From Thermotoga petrophila RKU-1 (GTDB lineage Bacteria; Thermotogota; Thermotogae; Thermotogales; Thermotogaceae): a stretch of 64,000 nucleotides of DNA. Both the position numbers and the translations under genes were made by a program. Every line of letters begins with the position of its first letter. The stretch's first letter is position 1. The DNA is taken from assembly GCF_000016785.1 (NCBI RefSeq), contig NC_009486.1:186001-250000 (forward strand), in the 5' to 3' direction. Positions 1 to 9,369 of the stretch are shown here, piece after piece. The notes under the pieces are model-generated. The model searched no databases and was not told the origin of the DNA. It worked only from the letters and a program-made list of their open reading frames with translations.

Positions 1-1136
1 ACTTCAACGTTTTTCCCTGAGAAATCCATTACGATCTTTGGAAGCTCCGCTTTTCGGTGGAAACCGTGCTTCTTTCTGATACCGATCTTCTCGAGAACGG
101 GCCTCCAGCTACCACAGTTCACGTACAGCTTTTTACCCTGAGGCGTTGGAACTATTCGGTAAGCGAAATGATGAACGTGTCCCATCACAAGTATATCAAT
201 TTCCTCTACTTCATGTAAATCTCCGGGGTAACCCGTCATGAACCTTTTCCAGCGATGGCTTCCTTTCAATATAGATTTTGCCCATTTCTGAAGGTAGTCA
301 ACTCTTCTCAACTTTCTGAGTGTGTATATACTCCTTACGAGTACCTTACCCAGCTCCATACCACCGAACCTGTTCACAAACACCTTGGAAAGCCAGTGTG
401 TTCTTGGGAAATTGTTCTTCATCCATTTTTTGGCTTCTTTCGTCTTCAACATACTGAGAAAACTCTTCAGCCAGAGTTCAACCAGATCGACACTGAGATC
501 GTAGATTTCCGTCACGTAGTCGAACCAGTGAAAAACGTCGAGCAAAGGCCTCACGTTGTCGTAATCTCGAATGATGTCCTCAGGAGCGAAGTTAACCACC
601 TGACTGTCGAAATTTATCATCATGTATCTGGCTATGTAGTCTCCAAGAGGTGGTATTACCTTTTTGGTTTTCCTGTCCACGGTGAAACGGTTTATAACAT
701 CGAACTGGTTTCCGTGGAGAACGAGGAGTTTACTGTGAGGATCGTAGTAGTATGGAAGTATCTCGAACTTTTCAAAGCGATTCTTCAAGGTATTCTGGAG
801 TTTTTTGTTTTTGAGAATATGATAGTCGTGATTTCCCACCACGTAATACACGTTGTGTCGTCTGGAAAACTTCTTGAGAGTCTCGAAGACTTCAGAGTGC
901 TTTTTCTCGATTTCGTCGATCACCGTCTCATCGAGTTTTTCCACAACCTCATCGAAAGAGACGAGTCCAATTTCCCTCACCGCGTGACTTTCGAGTATTT
1001 CAAATCCATCGCCAACGATGAAGAGTTCAACGTCTTCAGTTTGAGATATGTCTTCGATGAAATTCACAAGCTCTTTATCGAAGAAAAAATCGTCTTTCGC
1101 TGAACCATCTCCTATGTGAAGATCGCTGATGAACAC
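1..1136 (-). CDS. Metallophosphoesterase, calcineurin-like (3' end cut by window edge)
   Basis: Open minus-strand frame that runs off the left edge, so the C-terminus is missing (378 complete codons visible). The translation holds the metallophosphatase signature in order: DLHIGDG near residue 5, GDGFEILE near 45, GNHDYHIL near 100, HGNQFD near 135 and GHVHHFA near 335, followed by VNCGSW. This is the dinuclear-metal site of calcineurin-like phosphoesterases, in the group that includes UDP-2,3-diacylglucosamine hydrolases. Thermotoga is not known to make lipid A, so the substrate stays open. GTG at 1136 is the only usable start: the frame is closed upstream by a stop and no ATG, GTG or TTG lies between. 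It starts 5 bases after the manA stop with AAAGAGG just before it, so translational coupling to manA is likely. Confidence 0.85.
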   Translation of the reverse strand, partial: MFISDLHIGDGSAKDDFFFDKELVNFIEDISQTEDVELFIVGDGFEILESHAVREIGLVSFDEVVEKLDETVIDEIEKKHSEVFETLKKFSRRHNVYYVVGNHDYHILKNKKLQNTLKNRFEKFEILPYYYDPHSKLLVLHGNQFDVINRFTVDRKTKKVIPPLGDYIARYMMINFDSQVVNFAPEDIIRDYDNVRPLLDVFHWFDYVTEIYDLSVDLVELWLKSFLSMLKTKEAKKWMKNNFPRTHWLSKVFVNRFGGMELGKVLVRSIYTLRKLRRVDYLQKWAKSILKGSHRWKRFMTGYPGDLHEVEEIDILVMGHVHHFAYRIVPTPQGKKLYVNCGSWRPVLEKIGIRKKHGFHRKAELPKIVMDFSGKNVE

Positions 1137-1141
1137 CCTCT

Positions 1142-1978
1142 TTATTTTTTATCACCCCACTGTTCAAAAAACTTTCCGATTCTCATAACCAGAGCCGGTG
1201 CCTGAAGTTTCGCTTTCTCACCTTTTGGTACGATGAACGTTTCAAATGGTAAAACTCGTCTGTTGTCCAGTACACCGTTTTCGAGAATCACAATCGCGCA
1301 GAATCCTTTCAATTCTCCCTCTCTCAGTTTCTCTATCTTGAAGTATTCGCACTCAAAGTCTTTAAAGTTCTTCTCTATCAAATCTTCGACTTTCCTTTTT
1401 TTCATCACTTTGAAAGCCTTCTCTATGTGGAGCTCCCTGCCACGTCCCCAGTCGTAAACCCTGTAGGTGAGGTCGGACGCCTGCTGTACCTCCACGAGAA
1501 GCCCACCGGGTCCAAGGGCGTGAACCGTTCCAGCGGGTAAAAAAACGAAATTTCCAGGTTCTATCTCCACCTTCTTCAACGCTTCATTCCAACTGTTGTC
1601 TTCAAGTGCCTTCCTGATCTTCTCCGGATCTTCTCCTATGGCGATCTGACCTTTTTCTACGAAATACCACGCTTCTGTTTTACCCCAGGGTTCACTCTCC
1701 AGTTCCCGAGCCTCCTCATCGTTTGGATGAACCTGAACAGAAAGCCAGTCCTCAGCAGAAATGAGTTTCACGAGGAGTGGAAAGCGTGGCAATTTCTTTC
1801 CAATGAGCTTCTCCATATCCTCGTTGAGATCGAGGCCATTTTCCGCCTCCGTAATGAAAAGTGGATGCCCGGACAAAAGCCATACTTCTCCTATTCTCTC
1901 ATCTGAACCGAATATCTTGCCAAGACGATAACTACCCCATATCTGCTCTCGCAACTTTGGAAAGACCTTTATCGTCAT
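1142..1978 (-). CDS. manA: Mannose-6-phosphate isomerase, class I (short form)
   Basis: Interconverts fructose-6-phosphate and mannose-6-phosphate, supplying mannose units for glycans. The 278 aa cupin protein matches the short bacterial class I type. The zinc-site residues are visible: QVHPND near residue 102 (His), GKTEAW near 119 (Glu) and PAGTVHALG near 168 (His), followed by the conserved VEVQQASDLTYRVYDWGR stretch that lines the active site. The start overlaps the stop of the upstream FapA-like gene by four bases, so the two are translationally coupled. No truncation or unusual composition is seen. Confidence 0.9.
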   Translation of the reverse strand: MTIKVFPKLREQIWGSYRLGKIFGSDERIGEVWLLSGHPLFITEAENGLDLNEDMEKLIGKKLPRFPLLVKLISAEDWLSVQVHPNDEEARELESEPWGKTEAWYFVEKGQIAIGEDPEKIRKALEDNSWNEALKKVEIEPGNFVFLPAGTVHALGPGGLLVEVQQASDLTYRVYDWGRGRELHIEKAFKVMKKRKVEDLIEKNFKDFECEYFKIEKLREGELKGFCAIVILENGVLDNRRVLPFETFIVPKGEKAKLQAPALVMRIGKFFEQWGDKK

Positions 1979-3342
1979 TCTGAATACCCTCCTACTCTTA
2001 TTTCACCGTCTCTGTAGTAAAAAACCGCTTTTGTGAGTTCCTTTTCCACACGAAACACCCTCTCGAACATAACAATTTCAACACCGGGATAAACAACCTC
2101 CTTTACAACAACGGAGGCGTTTTTAGCCATTTCTTCAGCTACTGTCTTAAGTTTTCTCAATTCCTCTTCATTCTTCTGTATTGAATCTTTGAGATTTATC
2201 AAAGTGTTGTTCACCTTCTTCAGAAGCGCTTCTTTGTCAGGTGGGAATTTGTCTTTCAACATTCCCTGGAGTTTTCTGAGTTCAACTAGCAGTTTCGTCA
2301 ACTTCTGAACGTTCTCTCTGTCGAGAGAGATCTGAGCGAAAAGGAGTTTTATTTTCTCGTTGATCTCAGGGTCAATTCCAACCTCCACCCTCGTCTTAAC
2401 ACCTATGGGAGAACCCAAAAAATAGGTTTCCACCTTCACCCGAGCTATGGTTATGCCACCTCTTATACTTCCTCCTTTACCAGGAACGGTGACATTGATG
2501 GCTTTAACCGTGGAGTTCTCTATGCTCTTTTCCACCTGAACTTCTTCGGCCTCTACTTCTGCGTTCTCTATAAAAACGGCTTTGACGGTTTTTTTCGCCT
2601 TTACGAACGCCTTCCCTCTTCCTTTTATTCCTCCAGCCGTGATACTTCCATTGAAAGAAATCACCGTTGCCGCTTCTATTACACCTTTCACTGTAATATC
2701 TTCCTGAGCTTTTACAACGAAATCTGGTTTCACGTCACCCTTCACAATCACCTTGCCGGGAAAATCTATATTTCCAGTAGAATAGTCCACATTGTCAACT
2801 TCCAGAGTGTCATACACGTGTATTGTGCCGTTTGTTTCTATGACCAGAATCCCACTTTTCGTTGCGATGATTTCGTTGTCCTTCGTTGTCACGTTGTATC
2901 CAAGACGGTACTCCGGCACTCTTCCAAGTCTCGGTTTCATAGGGTTTCCAAAAACATCTATTCCTTCTTCTCCAGGAGTCGGTGGGATAATGCGGGCGAT
3001 CGTCTCTCCTTTCCGAACAATCACTCTCTGTTTAGCGGGAATTTCTCTCAGGTCTATCTTTTCTCCTTCATGAGAAGTGAGTTCTATCCTCTTCAAAAGT
3101 TCAACTCTTCCATCCTCTCCATCCACTGGAGGGGTGCCTTCTGCTACAAGAACAGGTGTGTTGTACACAGGTGATCTTGCCAGGTCTTCTATGATTTCTT
3201 CCTTTATACCGTGATTTATTCCGGCAGAGCGTAATGCGTTCAAAAGCTCTTCCTTTGTAAGAGGAAGCTCACTGGATCTCTCTTTTCGCAGAGTCACATA
3301 AGCCTGCATTCTGTCTTCAGATACTGTGATCTCCACCTTCAC
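1975..3342 (-). CDS. FapA-type polymer-forming / DUF342 protein
   Basis: 455 aa protein of the DUF342/FapA family. An N-terminal domain (about 1-150) ends in the typical GEEGIDVFG motif. A long stretch of short beta repeats follows (about 150-310: GKVIVKGDV, AQEDITVKGVIEA, NGSITAGGI), which fits a right-handed beta-helix. A coiled coil (about 325-410) and a small C-terminal beta segment complete it. Cellular roles are poorly known; members have been linked to cell-envelope or surface-associated regulation. No signal peptide is present, so it should be cytoplasmic. Start is GTG at 3342; a second in-frame GTG two codons on is equally possible. It follows trmFO by 15 bases and overlaps manA. Confidence 0.8.
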   Translation of the reverse strand: MKVEITVSEDRMQAYVTLRKERSSELPLTKEELLNALRSAGINHGIKEEIIEDLARSPVYNTPVLVAEGTPPVDGEDGRVELLKRIELTSHEGEKIDLREIPAKQRVIVRKGETIARIIPPTPGEEGIDVFGNPMKPRLGRVPEYRLGYNVTTKDNEIIATKSGILVIETNGTIHVYDTLEVDNVDYSTGNIDFPGKVIVKGDVKPDFVVKAQEDITVKGVIEAATVISFNGSITAGGIKGRGKAFVKAKKTVKAVFIENAEVEAEEVQVEKSIENSTVKAINVTVPGKGGSIRGGITIARVKVETYFLGSPIGVKTRVEVGIDPEINEKIKLLFAQISLDRENVQKLTKLLVELRKLQGMLKDKFPPDKEALLKKVNNTLINLKDSIQKNEEELRKLKTVAEEMAKNASVVVKEVVYPGVEIVMFERVFRVEKELTKAVFYYRDGEIRVGGYSE

Positions 3343-3357
3343 CCCTATCCCTCCGTA

Positions 3358-4665
3358 TCACCAGGGATACTCTTCCAGAAATTTTCTCATCGCTTCAATG
3401 GCTCTTTCTGCGAGTTTTTTTCTTTTCCCGAATTTATCTTTCACACGGGTTTTCAGCGGAGGAAGAAGTCCAAAATTTGCGTACATCGGCTTCAGATCTC
3501 CTTCGACCTTCTCTATTATATAACTGAAGAGCGCTCCCATCATGGTCTCCTCGGGAAGTTTTAACGGAGAGAGTCCTTTCAAAATACGATAGACATTGTA
3601 AGCCACGTAGATTCCCGACGCGGCGGATTCCATGTATCCCTCCACCCCTGTAATCTGACCAGCGAAGAAGATGTTAGGCTGCTTTTTCAGCCGGAAAAAG
3701 ATATCGAGCAACTTTGGTGAGTTTATGTAAACATTCCTGTGCATGACACCGTACCTTACGATCTCGGCGTTTCTGAGACAAGGGATCTTTCTCAGAACTC
3801 TCTTCTGTTCATTCCATTTCAATCTGGTCTGAAATCCAACGAGACTGTAGAATCTACCCTCTTTGTCCTCCCTTCTAAGCTGAACAACTGCGTAGGGTTC
3901 TTTACCCGTTCTTGGATCCACCAGACCTGTTGGTCTCAAAGGGCCGTATCTCAGCGCGTCTTTTCCGCTTCTCGCTATTTCTTCTATGGGCTGGCAGCGT
4001 TCGAAGAGGAGCTTTCGATCGAAATCCTCCATTTCTATAACTTCGGCCTCAACGAGTGCTTTCCAGAGTTCTTCGTATTCCCCATCAGTGAGAGGGCAGT
4101 TTATGTAATCCTTTCCCTTCCCAAATCGGTCTCCCCAGAAAGCGTGTTCCATGTCTATCGACTCAAAGGTCACAATCGGAGAGACGGCATCGAAGAAGAA
4201 AAGAAAATCATCACCGAGGAGGTTTCTCAAAAAAGAGAATAAACCATCCGATGTGGCTGGTCCCGTCGCTACAACCCATAATCCTTCTTCTGGATCGAAT
4301 TCGGTTACTTCTTCTCTGATGACCTCCACACTCTCAAGACTTTCTATGGCCTCTGTCACTTCCTTCGCGAAGATGTTACGATCCACCGCGAGGGCCTTTC
4401 CAGATGGGACACGTGCTTTCTCTGCAGCTTCTAGTGTTATAGAACCCATCAGCTTCATTTCAGCTTTCAGGAGTCCTTCGGCGTTCGTTATGTCTTCCGA
4501 TTTGAGAGAGTTGCTGCAAACAAGCTCCGCGAAATATCCTGTTTTGTGCACTTCAGTCATCTTCTTCGGTCTCATTTCAAAAAGACGAACCCTTATTCCC
4601 CTTTTTCCAAGGTTGTAAGCCACCTCTGAACCCGCGAGCCCTGCTCCGATGACATTCACGATCAT
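3358..4665 (-). CDS. trmFO: Methylenetetrahydrofolate-tRNA (uracil-5-)-methyltransferase
   Basis: Folate- and FAD-dependent enzyme that makes 5-methyluridine at position 54 of the tRNA T-loop. The 435 aa protein begins with the Rossmann FAD motif VIGAGLAGSEVAY, followed by FEMRPKKMTEVHKTGYFAELVCSNS split over the segments typical of the GidA/TrmFO family, and later FFAGQITGVEGYMES, the C-terminal FAD-binding block. The open frame continues 14 codons further upstream, but ATG at 4665 has the ribosome site GGTGAAAGG directly before it and lies 5 bases after the stop of the RsbW-like gene, so I take it as the start. Confidence 0.93.
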   Translation of the reverse strand: MIVNVIGAGLAGSEVAYNLGKRGIRVRLFEMRPKKMTEVHKTGYFAELVCSNSLKSEDITNAEGLLKAEMKLMGSITLEAAEKARVPSGKALAVDRNIFAKEVTEAIESLESVEVIREEVTEFDPEEGLWVVATGPATSDGLFSFLRNLLGDDFLFFFDAVSPIVTFESIDMEHAFWGDRFGKGKDYINCPLTDGEYEELWKALVEAEVIEMEDFDRKLLFERCQPIEEIARSGKDALRYGPLRPTGLVDPRTGKEPYAVVQLRREDKEGRFYSLVGFQTRLKWNEQKRVLRKIPCLRNAEIVRYGVMHRNVYINSPKLLDIFFRLKKQPNIFFAGQITGVEGYMESAASGIYVAYNVYRILKGLSPLKLPEETMMGALFSYIIEKVEGDLKPMYANFGLLPPLKTRVKDKFGKRKKLAERAIEAMRKFLEEYPW

Positions 4666-4669
4666 CCTT

Positions 4670-5080
4670 TCACCCCAGATTCTTTTTAGCAACGGTGAGG
4701 TTCCCATTTCTAAGAGGGCGAACCCTGAATTCGTCGGTGACGCGGGAAATTATGTAGAGGCCATACCCACCCTCTCGCGGATTCTCCAGATCAGGCGGCA
4801 TGGGCTTCAATTTGTTGGGATCAACAGGAGGGCCAAAGTCTCTCACCAGCATGTGAAAGATATTGTTCTTTAACGCGTAACTCACGATGATTCGCTTTGT
4901 TTCATCGTTCTTGTAAGTGTGTTTGATCACGTTCGCGAGGATCTCTCCCAAAACTATCTCCATGTCAACGATCAAGCTGTCTGATGCTTCATGCATTTGA
5001 AGAAAATCTCGCAAGACAGAACGAGCGATCTTTATATGAGACTTTTTAGAGAAAAGCACAACGCTCACGGTGTCGATCAA
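4670..5080 (-). CDS. RsbW-like serine kinase / anti-sigma factor ATPase (HATPase_c_2)
   Basis: 136 aa single-domain GHKL ATPase. The N box is EILANVIKHTY (about residues 46-56), the G1 box RDFGPPVD (about 79-86) and the G2 box GGYGLYI (about 103-109). This layout is that of RsbW/SpoIIAB anti-sigma factors, which bind a sigma factor and phosphorylate an STAS antagonist. Neither a sigma factor nor an STAS protein is encoded next door, so the partner must be elsewhere, or this is one of the stand-alone versions with another target. Its start overlaps the stop of the unknown upstream gene by four bases (5077-5080). Confidence 0.8.
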   Translation of the reverse strand: MIDTVSVVLFSKKSHIKIARSVLRDFLQMHEASDSLIVDMEIVLGEILANVIKHTYKNDETKRIIVSYALKNNIFHMLVRDFGPPVDPNKLKPMPPDLENPREGGYGLYIISRVTDEFRVRPLRNGNLTVAKKNLG

Positions 5081-5850
5081 TCCAGGCCCCCCTTTAAAAT
5101 CAAAAACGCTTCAACGGGGACTCTCGGTGACAGAAGGGTTTCTTTCTCGAACTCCAGAATCTCCCTGAAAACAACTTCCACGTTCTTTTCAGTCAATTCC
5201 GATGTTTTATGTATATCACCTGTTCTCAGGAAGATCTTCACCGACTCAGGAATCTGTATGTTCAAAGAAAAAGTGTACGCGGGAAGCCTCTCGTAGAAAG
5301 AAAAGGGTTCGTTCACATATCTGTCCATCAACAGAGCCTTCCTCGCGGCTTCTTTGATATCCTGTCCCGGATCCGAAAAAGAGAGCTTTCCTTCGTTGAT
5401 CTGCAGCGATATTCCAGAAGGTGCGATTCCCACGTCTATTTCCCCTGCGTTGTAGATCACATCCACAAAACTTGAGAGTTTCTCCCTCAAAGAAAATCTG
5501 GTTTCAAAGTTCTCCGATCGAACGATGAAGACCCTCTTTCCGGGTCGCCAGTCGTTGAACAGAATATCTACGAGGTTTTCCACTTCTTCGCTGTACAGCC
5601 TCATTCGAAGAAGCTCGTGATTCAAAAGTTCAACGAGAACACCGCGTTCTTGTATTTTCTCGTCGATGAAGATCGCCATCTTTCCAAGGATGGTTTGTGC
5701 CGGAAAACAGAAAATTTTTCCCTTCAGCGGAACGTTCGACTCCAGTACAGTTCTGGCCACCTCGAAAATGAGGTTTTCCGGTAAACCCAGTCCGTTCCAG
5801 AGTATTCTCTTTCCATCACATATGACCACGTTTTCCGGAAATTTCAGCAT
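5077..5850 (-). CDS. Conserved protein of unknown function
   Basis: 257 aa, cytoplasmic by sequence (no signal peptide or membrane segment). I do not recognise a family. It is an alpha/beta protein with alternating hydrophobic strands; GEIDVGIAPSGISLQINEG near residue 150 and SPRVPVEAFLILKGG at the C-terminus are the most distinctive parts. ATG at 5850 is preceded by GAAGGGAG at good spacing; a further 13 codons are open upstream but would lie deep within queH. The gene overlaps the queH 3' end by 35 bases and the RsbW-like gene by 4, so it is translated as part of this operon. It may work with the kinase, but this is position only. Confidence 0.7.
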   Translation of the reverse strand: MLKFPENVVICDGKRILWNGLGLPENLIFEVARTVLESNVPLKGKIFCFPAQTILGKMAIFIDEKIQERGVLVELLNHELLRMRLYSEEVENLVDILFNDWRPGKRVFIVRSENFETRFSLREKLSSFVDVIYNAGEIDVGIAPSGISLQINEGKLSFSDPGQDIKEAARKALLMDRYVNEPFSFYERLPAYTFSLNIQIPESVKIFLRTGDIHKTSELTEKNVEVVFREILEFEKETLLSPRVPVEAFLILKGGLD

Positions 5851-6385
5851 GTTTCTCCCTTCTTTCCAGAAGGCTGAAAACACAACCACAGTAGTTCTGT
5901 CTGTATATCCCGAGTTCCTTTGAAAGCCTCACGCCTTCCTGATAGGCTCCTCCCTTTCTGAAGTTCTTGAAGAAGAATTTCACCCCGTATTTTTTCTCGA
6001 TGGTTTTTCCAATATTTTCCATCATCGAAAGATTTTTCCTGGGACTTGCAAGAAGGGTCGTGGAAAAAGACTCATGGCCTCTCCTCGTCGCTTCTTGCGC
6101 TGTTCTCTCAAGAAGAACACTGATGCATTTCTTGCATCGTTCGCTGCCCTCACCGAGATTCTTGTAGTCTTTGACCGATGCGTACCACTTTCTTATTTCT
6201 TCTGTTGAATACTCACCGTAATGAACACTCAGCGAAAAATGATGAGCAACTTTCTCCACAGCCTCCCTTCTTTTCTCGTACTCTGAAGGAGGCTGGATGT
6301 TTGGATTGTAAAAGAAGAACTCGGCATCCCTCAAATGGAATATTGTCGTGAGAAGATCCGGCGCACAGCAAACGTGAATCAGCAC
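5816..6385 (-). CDS. queH: Epoxyqueuosine reductase, QueH type
   Basis: Catalyses the last step of queuosine synthesis, reducing epoxyqueuosine to queuosine in tRNA; QueH is the cobalamin-independent alternative to QueG. Family cysteines are in place: HVCCAPD at the N-terminus, RCKKC near residue 85 and YCGC near 167, which fits an iron-sulfur cluster plus redox pair. The length (about 189 aa) is normal. The frame also allows GTG at 6394, but GTG at 6385 has GAGGTGGG at ideal spacing and gives the expected start just before the CC motif. It lies 10 bases after dtd. Confidence 0.88.
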   Translation of the reverse strand: MLIHVCCAPDLLTTIFHLRDAEFFFYNPNIQPPSEYEKRREAVEKVAHHFSLSVHYGEYSTEEIRKWYASVKDYKNLGEGSERCKKCISVLLERTAQEATRRGHESFSTTLLASPRKNLSMMENIGKTIEKKYGVKFFFKNFRKGGAYQEGVRLSKELGIYRQNYCGCVFSLLERREKHAEISGKRGHM

Positions 6386-6395
6386 GATCCCCACC

Positions 6396-6845
6396 TCAGA
6401 AGAGTTTACTGGAATCGAGAAGGATAGTCACAGGACCATCGTTCACCAGATGAACGTGCATATGAGCTCTGAACTTCCCCGTTTCCACTTTCAAACCCTT
6501 TTCTCTGAGAAGTTCCACAAACCTCTCGTAAAGCGCTTTCCCTTTATCTGGAGGTGCGGCTTCTGTGAAAGAAGGCCGCTTTCCTCTTCTGCAATCTCCA
6601 TAGAGGGTGAACTGTGAAACAACAAGGACTTCCCCGTTTATGTCTTTAACGGAGAGGTTCATCTTTCCATCTTCATCCTCGAAGATTCTAAGTCCAGAAA
6701 CCTTGTCGGCCAGCCATTCGCAGTCCTCTTCTGTATCATCTTTTCCCACTCCAACAAAGACAAGAAGCCCTCTTTTTATGGCTCCCACCGTTTTTTCTTC
6801 GACAATCACCTTTGCTTCGCTGACTCTTTGTACAACTGCCCTCAT
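6396..6845 (-). CDS. dtd: D-aminoacyl-tRNA deacylase
   Basis: Hydrolyses D-amino acids mischarged on tRNA. The 149 aa protein has the usual length and begins [13 protein letters not shown]. It carries both cross-subunit active-site motifs: SQFTLYGD near residue 77 and the Gly-Pro motif in [11 protein letters not shown] near 135. Its ATG overlaps the rel stop by four bases, an arrangement also common in Firmicutes (rel-dtd), so expression is coupled to rel. Confidence 0.95.
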   Translation of the reverse strand: MRAVVQRVSEAKVIVEEKTVGAIKRGLLVFVGVGKDDTEEDCEWLADKVSGLRIFEDEDGKMNLSVKDINGEVLVVSQFTLYGDCRRGKRPSFTEAAPPDKGKALYERFVELLREKGLKVETGKFRAHMHVHLVNDGPVTILLDSSKLF

Positions 6846-8986
6846 TGCACCACCCTTTCCGCGTCCAGAACGTATCTGTAGGATCTGAGCCTATCGAGAA
6901 GACCGGAGAGCTCGGTGGTGTTGGATATTTTTATATGAATTTGCACAACAGGTGGTTCTTCTGATTTCAGAGTCTTCATGGCCACAAATTCCGCACCGAG
7001 GTTCGTTATTCGATCTATCAAACTCGGAAGGTTTTTTTCCGAGTCAAGGACCACCCTTATGTGTGCATCGAACATTTCTGAAGTTTCAAGGTTCCATTCA
7101 GCTGAGAATATTCGGTCCTGTGACATGTTCTTCAGGTTTCTACAATCCCTTCTGTGTATGGTCATGCCTCTTTTACTGACAACGGCCACTATGGGATCGC
7201 CCATGATCGGATGACAACACTTCGCAATGTGGAACTCTATACTGTCTATTCCATCTACCTTCACAAGATTCTGCATCTTCACCTTTTTCTTTGTGGAACG
7301 CTTTTTCACAACGATCTTTTTTCCCAGAATCGCTTCTATGAGATCTTGTGTGGTAATACTACCTTCTCCGATTCTCATGAAGAAATCTTTTTCCTGGTAC
7401 GCGTTCAAATACTTTTTGATTCCTTCCGTTTGCATCACTTCTTCGAAGGATTTTCCGAGCTTTCGGCAGATCTTTCTGAGAACTTCTTTTCCTCTTTCTA
7501 CGAGTTCGGGCGCGAGTTTTTCCTTCAGAAACCTTCTGATTTTTGCTCGCGCGCTGTGGGTTTTGGCGTACTTCAGCCAATCAACACTTGGACCTGGAGA
7601 GTTCTTGTTGACGATTATTTCAACAACATCTCCGTTTCTCAGCTGATAGTCGATAGGAACGATCTTTCCGTTCACCTTTGCTCCACTGTAGTGATGCCCT
7701 ATCTCTGTATGTATCGCGTACGCGAAGTCAATTGGTGTGGAACCCTTGGGAAGGTGGATGATATCTCCTTTCGGGGTGAAAACAAAAACTTCATCCATCT
7801 GGAGCTCTTTCTTGATATCCTCAAATTCGGTGAATCCCTGGGCAAGTTCTTTTCTCCAATCGAGGAGTCTTTCTATCCATTCTTTCGCTGTTTTCAGGTC
7901 AGGTTTTTCCTTGTATATCCAGTGAGCAATCAAACCGTACTCGGCCTCTCTGTGCATCTCCTCGTCTCTTATCTGTATCTCAAGAGGCTCACCGTAACCC
8001 GTTATCACAGCTGTGTGGAGTGAACGATAGCCGTTCGATTTCGGTGCAGCGATGTAGTCTTTGAACCTTCCCGGAAGTGGTTTCCAGATGTTGTGAACGA
8101 TCCCCAGGACGGTGTAGCAGGTGGTCACGTCTTTCACTATCACTCTCAGAGCGATCAAATCGTAGATTTCTTCGAATTTTTTTTCTTTTTCCTTCATTTT
8201 CTTCCATATGCTGTAATAGTGTTTGTACCTTCCCTCCACAATTGCTTTTATCTTGTGCTCTTCCAAAGCACTTTTGAGAAGGGAGATGTATTCATTGGTT
8301 CTCTTTTCTCTCTCTTTTCTCTTCTCAGCGACGAGTTCCTTTATCTTGTAGTACTCCTCCGGGTACAGCACCTTGAAAGCCAGGTCTTCGAGTTCAGACT
8401 TTATCGAGTAGATTCCGAGCTTATGAGCCAGAGGTGCGTAGATCTCGAGGGTTTCGTAGGCTTTGTACCTCTTCTTTTCCTGATCCTGAACGTAGTGAAT
8501 GGTGCGCATGTTGTGAAGACGATCGGCGAGTTTTACGAATATAACTCTCATGTCCTCCGCCATTGCAAGAAACATTTTCTGTATGGTTTCTATCTTTTTT
8601 CGAGAGTCTTGATCGCTCCCGATCGGTGCGTTTATATTGCTGACTTTTGTGACACCATCCACGATCCTGGCCAATTCAGGCCCAAACTCTTTTTTTATTT
8701 GATCGAGGCTGACATTTTCACCGTCTTCAACAACATCGTGCAGAAGAGCCGCAACCAGAGTCGTCACATCGACTCCCAGAGCCGCAAGGATTTTTGCGAC
8801 CTCAACGGGATGGGTTATGAAGGGTTCTCCAGAAAATCTCTTCTGACCTTCATGAACGATTCGAGCAAACTCATAAGCCTTTGTGAGGAGTTTTTTCTCC
8901 TCTCTTGTGAAGCTCTTTTTTCTGAGACTTTCCAGGTCTCTAATTACTTCTCTCGCTTCTGTCTCAATCTCTGTTCGATTGATCAC
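6842..8986 (-). CDS. rel: Bifunctional (p)ppGpp synthetase/hydrolase
   Basis: Long RelA/SpoT homologue (714 aa) controlling the stringent response. Domains in order: HD hydrolase (about 30-200) with ALLHDVVED and [11 protein letters not shown] intact; synthetase (about 240-350) with the [19 protein letters not shown] block; TGS (about 385-445, [18 protein letters not shown]); a zinc-finger/helical part with CCHP; and a C-terminal ACT domain. Both catalytic sites look functional. The frame is open to 9097, but that extension lies within the RNase P RNA. GTG at 8986, with GGTGGTGA upstream, is the sensible start, downstream of a TGTTATAAT promoter element at 9021-9028. Confidence 0.93.
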   Translation of the reverse strand: MINRTEIETEAREVIRDLESLRKKSFTREEKKLLTKAYEFARIVHEGQKRFSGEPFITHPVEVAKILAALGVDVTTLVAALLHDVVEDGENVSLDQIKKEFGPELARIVDGVTKVSNINAPIGSDQDSRKKIETIQKMFLAMAEDMRVIFVKLADRLHNMRTIHYVQDQEKKRYKAYETLEIYAPLAHKLGIYSIKSELEDLAFKVLYPEEYYKIKELVAEKRKEREKRTNEYISLLKSALEEHKIKAIVEGRYKHYYSIWKKMKEKEKKFEEIYDLIALRVIVKDVTTCYTVLGIVHNIWKPLPGRFKDYIAAPKSNGYRSLHTAVITGYGEPLEIQIRDEEMHREAEYGLIAHWIYKEKPDLKTAKEWIERLLDWRKELAQGFTEFEDIKKELQMDEVFVFTPKGDIIHLPKGSTPIDFAYAIHTEIGHHYSGAKVNGKIVPIDYQLRNGDVVEIIVNKNSPGPSVDWLKYAKTHSARAKIRRFLKEKLAPELVERGKEVLRKICRKLGKSFEEVMQTEGIKKYLNAYQEKDFFMRIGEGSITTQDLIEAILGKKIVVKKRSTKKKVKMQNLVKVDGIDSIEFHIAKCCHPIMGDPIVAVVSKRGMTIHRRDCRNLKNMSQDRIFSAEWNLETSEMFDAHIRVVLDSEKNLPSLIDRITNLGAEFVAMKTLKSEEPPVVQIHIKISNTTELSGLLDRLRSYRYVLDAERVVQ

Positions 8987-9020
8987 AATTTCACCACCGA
9001 ATTCACTCTCTGTGAAGAAA

Positions 9021-9028
9021 ATTATAAC
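9021..9028 (-). promoter_or_regulatory. Extended -10 promoter of rel
   Basis: On the minus strand the bases just after the 3' end of rnpB read TGTTATAAT, which matches the extended -10 consensus TGnTATAAT exactly. No good -35 box is seen 16-18 bases upstream, where the RNase P RNA 3' end lies. Transcription would begin about 35 bases before the rel GTG. The element would let rel be transcribed separately from rnpB. Confidence 0.45.
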
Positions 9029-9030
9029 AT

Positions 9031-9366
9031 GGGAGAGGAGCGTAAGCCGGATTCTGTCGTGGGCGGTCATCAATCTGGGGTGTGCGTTACCACACACCTC
9101 GAGCGGCCAACCCGGGGGAATAGGGGGAGCAACCCAACCCCCTGCTCGGCCTTGCTCCAGGTGGGGGTTGCCAAGCCGCCGGGTTGCCCCGACGCTGGTG
9201 GGCTCTTACCCCACCGTTCCACCCTTGCCCTAAACGGGCGGTTTTCTTCTCTATGGCCCTGTCCGAGGGTCACCCCTCCCGGGCGTTACCCGGCACCCTG
9301 CTCCAGAGTCCGGACTTTCCTCGGGAAGCGCGAGTGTGCGCCCCCGCGACCGCCTGCTCCTCTCCC
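9031..9366 (-). ncRNA. rnpB: RNase P RNA, bacterial type A
   Basis: Catalytic RNA that matures tRNA 5' ends. Read on the minus strand, the 336-base segment starts GGGAGAGGAGCAGGCGG and ends GCTTACGCTCCTCTCCC, so the two ends pair to form P1. It carries the conserved core pieces GAGGAAAGTCCGGACTC close to the 5' end, a GGGTAAGAGCCCACC block in the middle and ACAGAATCCGGCTTAC near the 3' end. GC content is far above that of the neighbouring genes, as expected for a structured RNA in a hyperthermophile. The 5' end is 4 bases after the DMT permease stop codon and a TCTAAT box overlaps that stop, so the promoter probably lies inside the permease gene. The long reading frames across this segment are not genes. 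Confidence 0.96.
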
Positions 9367-9369
9367 TGT

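Noticed and set aside
255..1103. Plus-strand frame of 282 codons
   Set aside because: It is the shadow of the metallophosphoesterase on the minus strand, whose motifs are complete.
8987..9097. Extending rel upstream to 9097
   Set aside because: Those codons lie inside the 3' end of RNase P RNA and GTG at 8986 has the ribosome site and the family N-terminus.
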